Source: Ovis canadensis
Lineage: Eukaryota > Chordata > Mammalia > Artiodactyla > Bovidae
Reading direction: 5' to 3'
DNA length: 64,000 bases
NCBI RefSeq assembly: GCF_042477335.2
Contig: NC_091249.1
Span: forward strand, 43,446,001 to 43,510,000
The notes beneath the pieces are model-generated. The model saw nothing but the letters and a program-made list of their open reading frames with translations, did not search any database and was not told the origin of the DNA. Positions 11,764-21,668 of the stretch are shown one piece after another (the first letter of the stretch is position 1; each line of letters opens with the position of its first letter). A program made the position numbers and the translations under genes.

Positions 11764-13550
11764 AATACCAAGAAGAGACAAGAAAGCCTTCTTCAGTGAT
11801 CAATGCAAAGAAATAGAGGAAAACAACAGAATAGGAAAGACTAGAGATCTCTTCAAGAAAATTAGAGATACCAAGGGAACATTTCATGCAAAGATGGGCT
11901 CGATAAAGGACAGAAATGGTCTGGACCTAACAGAAGCAGAAGATATTACGAAGAGGTGGCAAGAATACGGAGAACTGTACAAAAAGGATCTTCAAGACCC
12001 AGATAATCACGATGGTGTGATCACTCACCCAGAGCCAGACATCTTGGAATGTGAAGTCAAGTGTGGGCCTTAGAAAGCATCATTACGAACAAAGCTAGTG
12101 GAGGTGATGGAATTCCAGTAGAGCTACTTCAATTCCTGAAAGATGATGCTATGAAAGGGCTGCACTCAATATACCAGCAAATTTGGAAAACTCAGCAGTG
12201 GCCACAGGACTGGAAAAGGTCAGTTTTCATTTCAATCCCAAAGAAAGGCAATGCCAAAGAATGCTCAAACTACTGCACAATTGCACTCATCTCACATGCG
12301 AGTAAAGTAATGCTCAAAATTCTCCAAGCCAGGCTTCAGCAATATGTGATCTTCCTGATGTTCAAGCTAGTTTTAGAAAAGTTAAAGAAACCTGAGATCA
12401 AATTGCCAACATCTGCTGGATCATGGAAAAAGCAAGAGAGTTCCAGAAAAACATCTATTTCTGCTTTATTGACTATGCCTAAGCCTTTGACCGTGTGGAT
12501 CACAATAAACTGTGGAAAATTCTGAGTGAGATGGGAATACCAGACCACCTGACCTGCCTCTTGAGAAATCTGTATGCAGGTCAGGAAGCAACAGTTAGAA
12601 CTGGACATGGAACAATGGACTGGTTCCAAATAGGAAAAGGAGTACGTCAAGGCTGTATATTGTCACCTTGCTTATTTCACTTCTATGCAGAGTATATCAT
12701 GAGAAATGCTGGACTGGAAGAAACACAAGCTGGAATCAAGATTGCCGGGAGAAATACTAATAACCTCAGATATGCAGATGACACTACCCTTACGGCAGAA
12801 AGTGAAGAGGAACTAAAAAGCCTCTTGATGAAAGTAAAAGAGGAAAGTGAAAAAGTTTTAAAGCTCAACATTCAGAAAACGAAGATCATGGCATCTGGTC
12901 CCATCAGTCCATGAGAAATAGATGGGGAAACAGTGGAAACAGTGTCAGACTTTTTTTGGGGGGGGGGCTCCAAAATCACTGCAGATGGTGATTGCAGCCA
13001 TGAAATTAAAAGACGCTTACTCCTTGGAAGAAAAGTTATGACCAACCTAGATAGCATATTCTAAAGCAGAGACGTTACTTTGCCAGCTAAGGTCCATCTA
13101 GTCAAGGCTATGGTTTTTCCAGTGGTCATGTATGAATGTGAGAGTTGGACTGTGAAGAAAGCGGAGCATGATGCTTTTGAACTGTGGTGTTGGAGAAGAC
13201 TCTTGAGAGTCCCTTGCACTGCAAGAAGATCCAACCAGTCCATTCTGAAGGAGATCAACCGTGGGATTTCTTTGGAAGGAATGATGCTAAAGCTGAATCT
13301 CCAGTACTTTGGCCACCTCATGCGAAGAGTTGACTCATTGGAAAAGACTCTGATGCTGGGAGGGATTAGGGGCAGGAGGAGAAGGGGACGACAGAGGATG
13401 AGATGGCTGGATGGCATCACTGACTCGATGGACGTGAGTCTGAGTGAACTCCGGGAGTTGGTGATGGACAGGGAGGTCTGGCGTGCTGCGATTCATGGGG
13501 TCACAAAGAGTCGGACACAACTGAGCTACTGAACTAAACTGAACTGAAGC
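11764..13550 (+). mobile_element. BovB LINE copy 1 (nested in L1), 5'-truncated
   Basis: Sense BovB from the region before the reverse transcriptase to the GAACTAAACTGAACTGAA end. The catalytic YADD box is intact near 12770-12785, but stops (for example after about 12480) and frameshifts, including a poly-G run at 12959-12967, break the frame. Open pieces at 12061-12525, 12495-12914 and 13080-13532 belong to it. Confidence 0.95.
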
Positions 13551-14741
13551 CATTAGATGTTCAAGCTGGTTTTAGAAAAGGCAAAGAAACCAGAGATCAA
13601 ATTGCCAACATCTGCTAGATCATGGAAAAAGCAAGAGAGGTCCAGAAAAACATCTATTTCTGTGCTATTGACTATGCCAAAGCCTTTGACTGTGTGGATC
13701 ACAATAAACTGTGGAAAATTCTGAAAGAGATGGGAATGCCAGACCACCTGACCTGCCTTTTGAGAAACGTATATGCAGGTCAGGAAGCAACAGTTAGAAC
13801 TGGACATGGAACAACAGACTAGTTCCAAATAGGAAAAGGAGTAAGTCCAGGCTGTATATTGTCACCCTGCTTATTTCACTTCTATGCAGAGTACATCATG
13901 AGAAATCCTGGGCTGGAAGAAGCACAAGCTGGAATCTAGATTGCTGGGAGAAATATCAATAACCTCAGATATGCAGATGACACCACCCTTATGGCAGAGA
14001 GTGAAGAGGAACTAAAAAGCCTCTTGATGAAAGTGAAAGAGGAGAGTGAAAAAGTTGGCTTAAAGCTCAACATTCAGAAAACGAAGACCATGGCATCTGG
14101 TCCCATCACTTAATGACAAGTAGATAGGGAAACAGTGGAAACAGTGACAGACTTTATTTCTGGGGGGCTCCAAAATCACTGCAGACAGTGACTGCAGCCA
14201 TGAAATTAAAAGACACCTACTCCTTGGAAGAAAAGTTATGACCAACCTAGATAGCATATTGAAAAGCAGAGACATTACTTTGCCAACAAATGTCTGTCTA
14301 GTGAAGGCTATGGTTTTTCCAGTGGTCATGTATGGATGTGAGAATTGGACTGTGAAGAAGGCTGAGCGTGATGCTTTTGAACTGTGGTGTTGGAGAAGAC
14401 TCTTAAGAGTCCCTCGGACTGCAAAGAGATCAACCAGTCCATTCTGAAGGAGATCAACCGTGGGATTTCTTTGGAAGGAATGATGCTAAAGCTGAATCTC
14501 CAGTACTTCGGCCACCTCATGCAAAGAATTGACTCATTGGAAGACTTTGATGCTGGGACGGATTGGGGGCAGGAGAAGAAGGGGACGACTGAGGATGAGA
14601 TGGCTGGATGGCATCACCAACTCAATGGACATGAGTTTGGGTAAACTCCAGGAACTGGTGATGGACAGGGAGGCCTGGCATGTTGCGACTCATGGGGTCG
14701 CAAAGAGTCAGACGTGACTGAGCAACTGAACTGAACTGAAC
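13551..14741 (+). mobile_element. BovB LINE copy 2, directly after copy 1
   Basis: Starts at the GATGTTCAAGCTGG position, equal to about 12357 of copy 1, and runs to a GAACTGAACTGAACTGAA end. It keeps YADD near 13972-13984 but has several stops. It shares unusual variants with copy 1 (for example TATTTCACTTCTATGC), so both belong to one subfamily or arose by duplication. Confidence 0.95.
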
Positions 14742-14815
14742 TGAAATGACATGGAGGACATGTTAATGCATACTGCTAAGTGAAAAAAAGAGTAGAATCT
14801 ATTTCAACGAGATAG
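14742..14815 (+). mobile_element. L1 LINE, continuation after the nested BovB pair
   Basis: Resumes the L1 text interrupted at 11763 (ACATGGAGGACATGTTAATG then CTGCTAAGTGAAA). Confidence 0.75.
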
Positions 14816-15556
14816 AAAATAATAGGAAATTAAACTCAAAGAAAGAGAAGGAAGGAATAAAGATATAAACTAATGAAATAAAATCAATATATTATAATCC
14901 TAAACTCATTTGATGGAGCTGTTGGGAAAAAAAAATAAAAAAACGTGGAAACAGTCAATGTCAGGAATGAAGAAAACCTTTACTATAAGTCCTGCAGACC
15001 TACAAAATTATAAAAAGATGTATTAGACAAATTTATGTAAATAAATTTAAAAATATAAATGAAGTAAATTTCTCAAACTATACATGGAAAAATAGACAGA
15101 ATACAAAACTTAAAGAGTCCTCAATCATTAAAAACATTAACCTATAATTTAAAACTACAATAAAGAAAACTCTAGGCATAGATGGCTTAAAAGAAACAAT
15201 CAAGGCAGAAATAATGGCAATCATTCACATATCTTTTCAGAGCATAGGGAAAAACCCCAACCATTTGCCAATTCATGTTAAGGTGCTAAAATAATCCTGA
15301 CTAAGAAAAAAAAAACACTGACAGGAAATTCCAAAAAGGAAATTTTTTTAAGCTCGTCTGATTTGTGAATATAGATGCTAATATCCTGAAAAAAAAAAAA
15401 GCAAAGTTACCCATTATCATAAAAATGGAAAGCTGGTAATTTGCTTGGCCCGAATTGGTAAGCCAAATCAATTTATTTACTGGTATTTTTTTCCTGAACT
15501 TCATTTCAGGAGAAATGCCTTTTTTCAGTTCTTGTTAAGTTTGCTTTATATACATA
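14816..15556. other. AT-rich intergenic DNA, L1-like, no gene seen
   Basis: Segments around 15130-15300 resemble L1 ORF2 (sense), but the copy is too decayed to bound. A runs at 14925-14945 and 15390-15400. Confidence 0.45.
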
Positions 15557-15557
15557 T

Positions 15558-16015
15558 CAGTTCAGTTCAGTTCAGTCGCTCAGTCGTGTCCGACTCCTTG
15601 CGACCCCGTGAATCGCAGCACGCCAGATCTCCCTGTCCATCACCAACTCCCAGAGTTCACTCAGACTCACGTCCATCGAGTCAGTGATGCCATCCAGCCA
15701 TCTCATCCTCGGTCGTCCCCTTCTCCTCCTGCCCCCAATCCCTCCCAGCATCAGAGTCTTTTCCAATGAATCAACTCTTCGCATGGTGGCCAAAATACTG
15801 GAGTTTCAGCTTTCTTTCTGGAGTTATTTCTCCACTGATCTCCAGTAGCATATTGGGCACCTACTGACCTGGGGAGTTCCTCTTTCAGTATCCTATCATT
15901 TTGCCTTTTCATACTGTTCATGGGGTTCTCAAGGCAAGAATACTAAAGCGGTTTGCCATTCCCTTCTCCAGTGGACCACATTCTGTCAGACCTTTCCACC
16001 ATGACCCGCCCGTAT
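15558..16015 (-). mobile_element. Internally deleted BovB, antisense
   Basis: 15558-15812 is the antisense BovB 3' end. From about 15813 the sequence switches to antisense sequence I recognise as the 5' part of BovB (TCCACTGATCTCCAGTAGCA to CACCATGACCCG). The central coding region is absent; the junction lies in a CTTT/TTTC microhomology. Confidence 0.75.
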
Positions 16016-16079
16016 AGCAATATAAAAAAAGGTTAATACATATTGGGTGTATTAGAGCAAGGATGGCTGAAGATTTGAA

Positions 16080-16311
16080 AATCAATGCAATTCACATGAA
16101 CAGAGTAAGGGAAAATCATGTGATTATTCTGGTTGCTTTCAGTACGTGATGTTGATCAAATTTGTGACAAAACCTCTTAATGAATCAGAACTAAAAAGGA
16201 ATTCTCTTAAGCTGAAAAAGGATGTCCTCACTTAAAAGAATATTCAGCAAATATCAGACTTAATGGTAAACTATTGAAAGCTTTTCCTCTGGCATTAGGA
16301 CAGACAAGTGT
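16080..16311 (+). mobile_element. L1 ORF2 fragment, sense
   Basis: Decayed L1 ORF2 text, continued after the LTR at 16312-16765 by more L1-like sequence. Confidence 0.55.
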
Positions 16312-16765
16312 ATTATTAGTTTCCTAGACTTCTCATAACAAAGTACCACAAACTGGGATCATTTAAAACAACAAAAATGTATTGTCTCACAGTTTTGGAG
16401 GCTAGATGTCCGCAATTAGGTGCTGACAGGGCCACACTCTCCTTAGGGAGGGTCTTTCCTGGCCTCTTCTTGGCTTCTGGTGGTTGCCAGCTATCCTGGG
16501 CATTTCTTGACTCAGAGATGTACCACTCCAATCTCTCTCTTTGTCTTCACATGGTGTTTCCCCTTGCGGGGGCGGTGGTTCTTTGTCTCTCTTCTTTTTA
16601 CAGGGACACTAGTCATATAACCTACTTCAATAGGATCTCAACTTGATTACATCCACGAAAAAAAAAACACCCCTATTTGGAAATAGGGTCACATTCACAG
16701 ATACTGGGGTTTCTGACTTTGATGTACCCACTTGGGGGCAAAATTTAACCCCCCAAACAATGACT
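16312..16765 (-). mobile_element. MaLR-type (MLT1/MST-like) solo LTR, antisense
   Basis: The + strand reads as the reverse complement of a MaLR LTR: AACAAAGTACCACAAACTGG, CACAGTTTTGGAGGCTAGA, then CTTGATTACATC and GGTCACATTCACAG. An ancient endogenous retroviral LTR with no internal genes. Confidence 0.8.
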
Positions 16766-16981
16766 CATCCTATAGTCACTTCTTTTTGTACTCAAGGTCC
16801 TGGTGGCAAGAAAAAGAAATAAAAGGTATAAGGATTAGAAAGAAAGGAATAAAATTGTCACTATTTATGAATAACAGTTATCTATGTAGAAAATCCTAAA
16901 TAATTTACAGATAAATCATTGTAATTAATAAGTTTTAAAAACTAGCCTATTCAAGATTAATATACACAATTTATTTTACTA
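16766..16981 (+). mobile_element. L1 ORF2-like remnant, sense
   Basis: AT-rich L1-like text that resumes beyond the LTR and runs into the SINE at 16995. Confidence 0.45.
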
Positions 16982-16994
16982 TGATATAATACTG

Positions 16995-17103
16995 GAGTGG
17001 GTTGCCATTTCCTTCTCCAGAGGATCTTCCCAATCCAGGGACTGAACCCAGGTCTCCTGCATTGCAGGCGGACGCTTTACTGTCTGAGCCACCAGGGAAG
17101 CCG
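16995..17103 (-). mobile_element. Bov-tA SINE, antisense, with 13-bp target-site duplication
   Basis: Antisense tRNA-like half flanked by TGATATAATACTG at 16982-16994 and 17104-17116. Part of the left repeat could also be read as SINE sequence. Confidence 0.88.
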
Positions 17104-17116
17104 TGATATAATACTG

Positions 17117-17790
17117 ACAAACAGGTAAATAAATGTTAAGAAGATATAAGTTACAATTGCAAAAAACAAAACAAAGACCAAATACCTTGAAATCAACTTA
17201 ACATTATGTGTATAAGGTTTTTAGACAGACAACTATAAAATCTTACTGAGAGAAATTAACAGGGAAATAAATGGAGGACTATGCCATGTTCATGAATGGA
17301 AGACATAATATTACAACTATGCCAAGTCTTTCCAAAAGGAGGTATACATGCAATGCAAATCCAACTAAAATCCCAGTTTATGGAAACTGACAAGCTGATT
17401 TTCAAGTTTATATGAACACAGAAAGGGTCAAGAATAGCCAGAAATCTATTGTACAAAGTAAGAGAACTTCTACTACTAACTATGAAGACTTATTATAAGA
17501 CTATTTTCATTAAGACAATGTGGTGCTGGCATGAAGACAGACAAATACGTCAATGGGACAGAAAAGAGGGAGCACAGACAGACCCATATATGTAGGGACA
17601 TTTATTCCATGACAGAAGTAGCATTACAGAGCAATAAGAAGTCACTTTTCAATAAATTATGCTAGACAATGGAATTCTTATGGAAAAAAATTCAGCCACT
17701 AGCTTGTCCTATGCATCAAAATAGCTACACACAAAATCATGGATGAATTTCATAAATTTCAGCAAAAAGAACTCGTAAGATTCCAGTCAC
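17117..17790 (+). mobile_element. L1 ORF2 fragment, sense
   Basis: Decayed L1 ORF2 text: TGGAGGACTATGCCATGTTC, AAAATCCCAG, GTGGTGCTGGCATGAAGACA, GGGACATTTATTCCATGAC. Confidence 0.75.
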
Positions 17791-17799
17791 ACAAAGTTA

Positions 17800-18870
17800 A
17801 AACTAAACCTTATTGGAAGACGTCAGAATCGTGGTTAATTTAGGGAGAAGAAAGTGTTAGCAACTGCAAGTGAACACAAAAGGAGTTTCTAGAGAGCTAG
17901 TGAATATTTCATTTCTTTAGATATGGGGTTCTAGCTGTATTTGCTTTTTGATAATTTGTTGATTTGTACATGGACATTTTGTTCACTTCTCTTTATTTGT
18001 ATTAATCTTCCCAGTATAAAAATTCACTCACTGAATAAATATTTGTTGAGAAATCACTATATACCTGACATTGTACTAGATCTGAATCAGGGGAAATAAA
18101 TACAGGCATAAACCCTCTGATACCCTTAGCTTGCTACAAAAGGGGGATTCTTTCTTCATTGGGGGGTGATAGTGATGAGGAAAGCCATTAGATCCTTCAC
18201 TGGACTGAAATACCAAAATAGCTCACAAGTGTTCTGCCCAGCCTTCAAATGTGGTGGTTACCCTTTGTATACATAATAAATGGTTCCAGTGTAATTCTAG
18301 ACCCACATTTAGTTACACATAGGAATCCTATGTGCTTACCCAAGGAAAATCTTGGCTTGAAAGTCATGGCACTAGCCCCTAAGAAAACGAAGAGAAAACT
18401 ATCATTAATTTGTAGTTAATTTTGGCTCTATTACATTAAAAAAGTTCTTTGAAGTCCTAAGGCAAACAACATTGAATTTTAAAACGTTTTCCTGATTATA
18501 AAATACTTACATGTTCAATGTAGAATATCTGGGAAATCAGAAAATTGCAAAGAAAACAAAAACCTATTATCCTATCACCATAGCTTCTGTAAATGTTTTG
18601 GTACATTTCTTTCCGTTTTTAAAATGCCACAATCGAGGTCCGATTTTGCAACATGAGTTTTTCATTTAAAAATATGAGTATTTCCCCATGTCATTAATTT
18701 CTAAACATAATTTTTAAGTTTGTAAAAAGTATATCCCCAATTTGAATAATCTCAATTAGAGGTCATTCGTCCTGTGTAATCGAGTAGAAACATCCAGGGT
18801 CTCAAGAGTTCTGAGAGAAGTCCAGAACTTAGCTAAAGCCTCTGATGGAACATTGGAACCTGGCAGGCTT
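17800..18870. other. Intergenic DNA just upstream of PPIC
   Basis: AT-rich, with an ancient unassigned repeat-like segment near 18010-18130 and another at 18480-18740. No exon seen. Possible distal promoter sequence next to the CpG island. Confidence 0.4.
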
Positions 18871-19359
18871 GGCAGAGGTTGCTCGGCTCCAATGGCAGCT
18901 GCGGTCACAGAGGGGGACCCGTCGCGGCAAGCAAGATGCCAGGATGACCCGGAGCCCGGAGAGTCCTCGACTTTCCATCAGGTTTAATACGCGTCTACGC
19001 TGTAAGTTCCCGGCGATGCCCCAGCCTGCATCCCTCAGCTCAAGGGTCCGGACCGATCAGGCATCATCCGAGCAGCGCCGGCTTGCTCCAGATGCCCGCG
19101 CCCAGTGCACCCTGCACCCGCGCGGCGGTTGGACTCGGCTCCGCGCTCCGTGGCGCGCCTCTCCGAGTCCCTAGCTCGGGTCGCTGGGCTGAACCTGGGA
19201 GGAGGCGCCCGAGGTTCCGGGCCTGCCCGGAGAGCCGCGTCTCCATCACCCCCGCCCCTCGAGCCGGGAGCGCGCAGGCGCAGCCGGCCAGGAGTCCCGC
19301 GGGCAGTCCAGGAATCTGCGGTCGCGCCCCAGCCGCAGCCGCCGCCGCCTCCGCTCATC

Positions 19360-19476
19360 ATGGGCCCGGGTCTCTGGCCGCTGCTACCTCTCGTGCTTTG
19401 CGTGGGGCTCAGCGCCCTCGTACCGTCCGCGGGAGCCTCGGGCTTCCGCAAGCGAGGCCCCTCGGTGACGGCCAAG
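19360..19476 (+). CDS. PPIC: PPIC coding exon 1 (start codon, signal peptide)
   Basis: This exon encodes residues 1-39. Residues 4-26 form a leucine-rich signal peptide, followed by the basic [11 protein letters not shown] linker that leads into the cyclophilin fold. The exon ends AAG and is followed by the donor GTGACC, in phase 0. The ATG at 19360 is the first in-frame start after the GC-rich leader and has a good initiation context. Long open frames on both strands around it are artefacts of the CpG island. Confidence 0.95.
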
Positions 19477-21630
19477 GTGACCGGGCAGCGGGCAGCAAGT
19501 TCCCCTCGTGCCGCCCGGGGGGATGGGGGAGCTGTGGGGACTGGAACCTCAGGGGCAGGGGCGGCGATCAGGGGGCTTCCCAGGCGCAGAGGATGGGAGG
19601 TCGCCGCGGGGCTAGGTGGTAGTGGTGGGGGTCCCCGCGCGCGCGTGGGTAGGGGGGCGCCCTCGCTCTCCTGGGAGACTTTAGGGGCGCTAGGCCGAGC
19701 CCGCCCCCCCCCCCCCCCCCCGCGGGCTGTCTGAGCGTCATCTCCTGGGCTGGTGATCCGACGTGGCCACCAGCCCCCGAACCGGGAGAAGCTTCCGGAA
19801 CCGGCGAGCCCTTTCTCTAGGGAGGAGACAGCCGAGGACTTCCTTCGGCGTGGCGGGGACTTGGGAATAGAAACAGGAAGAATGCAGGAGGGCGAAGGAA
19901 GCGCCCTGCGAGAGGAGGGGTTGCAGCTGGGCCGCCCCCGTGGATGTCACCCGGCCGCTCAGAGCCCCAGGTCCAGCCCCTGTCGCTTGGGGTAGGGTGG
20001 GCGTTACGTGGCCTTGCTTAACCAAGGACTGTCCTTTTCGTGTTTAGGAACCACCATCAATCCCCGCCAGGGAGGGAGAGGTGCGCGTTTCAGACTGGGG
20101 AGTAGACACAGGGCTTGGGATGCTGCTGAGCGAGGCCCAGGAGGCCCCTGCATGACCGAGGCCAGCCTGTCAATCCCGATGGGAGGTGGTGGGGTGGAGA
20201 TCTGCCTTAGACTGCCTCCGTAACAGCTTCAGGTCTTTTTTTCAGCAGGCTTACCCAAGGTTAGAAAATGAGGGAGGATGCCCGGAGAGACAGAGGGAGG
20301 AAAGGAGTGATTTGGTGCCCGTCATCACTACTTCTGGAAAACCCACTGGCAGGAGTGTCTTAGAATCTGGAAGAAGGAGCAGCTGCAGGTGGTCTTAACA
20401 ATTGGTCCCCTGCCAGTAGAAATGACAGTGTTGGGTGCTTCAGTCCTCCACTGCAGACCCCACCGGAGGAGCGGGGAGGACACAGGTTGGGAGAGGTACA
20501 ACCCAACACCTGATGTAGCCTGAGAGTGAGGAGTGAACAGGAAGGCCTTGCTGCCAGGGTGCGGTGATAAATGAACTGTGGTTGGGAACCTCAGGGAGCA
20601 GGGAAGAAGAGTGGGGCTTCTTAGCCAGGGTGCTGTCATTGAGTGAGTTTTCATGCACTCTAGGTTTGGAATAGTCACTTACCACTATCTCCTTTTTTCT
20701 CCCCCGCCCCATTTGTCATTAAGTTCTAAAAACTAACTGTGCAGGCATGTCCTGCCACAGATTCGACTCTGCTGAATTACTTTCTCAGTGGGGCATTTTA
20801 AGACAGCTACTCTGTTGGGAAGTGGAAATATTAAAAATGATTTCTGAGTGTGGACAAGTAGATGAATTAGCCATCACTCTAGTGTATTGTATGTTTTCCC
20901 CAGCAGTCTTTAGCTTTTCCTCTGATTGTGTTTGAAAACAAGAATCTGTAAATGAGAGGTATGAAGTGCTGTCTCTCCCAGGGCCCTTTCTTGTCTGTGA
21001 ATCTTGCTGCCGGCCACCACCTCAGCCTCCTGCCCAGTCTCAGAGACTCACTGGTCTCAAAATCCACCCAGTTGGCATTTGCACCCTTGCATTTTCCAGC
21101 AGATGCCATGGGCTCTGTGCAGCGTCAGGCACCTGAGAGTGTAGAAAATAATGCTGCCATCTTTCCAGCTGTGCTCAAGTCACAGGTAGCTGTCACTTTC
21201 TGCAGTTCTCAGAGTGGCTAAGAGGCTTCACCTGAGGTAATAACAAGTTACCAAGAATGCCTGAGGCTCCTCCTCTGTAAGTGGAAATAGAAATAATACC
21301 TGCTGGCAAGGTTTTGCATATTAGATGTGATAGAGCAGGTAAAGTGCTTAGCCCTGATTGAAGTTCCTGATTTAAGAGGTCAGCTGTTAGTGTTATTTGT
21401 GTTATCTTATTAATCCTCCCGTGGCAGGGCAGGTACAGATGAGGAGCCGGGGCTTGGAGTTGCCCAAGGTCCCATGGCCAATAAGTGGTAGAGCTGGTGT
21501 GAGAACAGTTTCCTTGACCTCGAGGCTCCTGCACTTGGTGTCTTCCCCAGTTACTTTGGAAATGGAAGCACAGTTAACCCTACAAGGGTTTGGAGCAGGC
21601 TCTGTGAGGTCCTCTTGCCTCATCCCACCC

Positions 21631-21668
<38 letters not shown>

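Larger units (their letters stand above)
18880..19990. promoter_or_regulatory. CpG island covering the PPIC promoter, 5' UTR, exon 1 and start of intron 1
   Basis: The base composition changes sharply from AT-rich L1-filled DNA to a CpG-dense block with many GGCGG/CCGCC motifs. No TATA box is obvious upstream of the ATG at 19360, so a dispersed CpG-island promoter is likely. The transcription start cannot be placed to the base. The island also contains a pure run of 18 C in intron 1. Long open frames on both strands here reflect base composition, not genes. Confidence 0.85.

Noticed and set aside
12061-14717. Several 60-150 residue reverse transcriptase-like open frames
   Set aside because: They are pieces of two decayed BovB retrotransposons with stops and frameshifts, not host genes.
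16312-16765. Possible provirus
   Set aside because: Only an old solo MaLR LTR is present; no internal retroviral genes adjoin it. The same holds at 39093 and 43155.
19035-19734. Long open frames on both strands around PPIC exon 1
   Set aside because: They arise from stop-poor CpG-island composition; only 19360-19476 in the PPIC frame fits a protein family and splices correctly.
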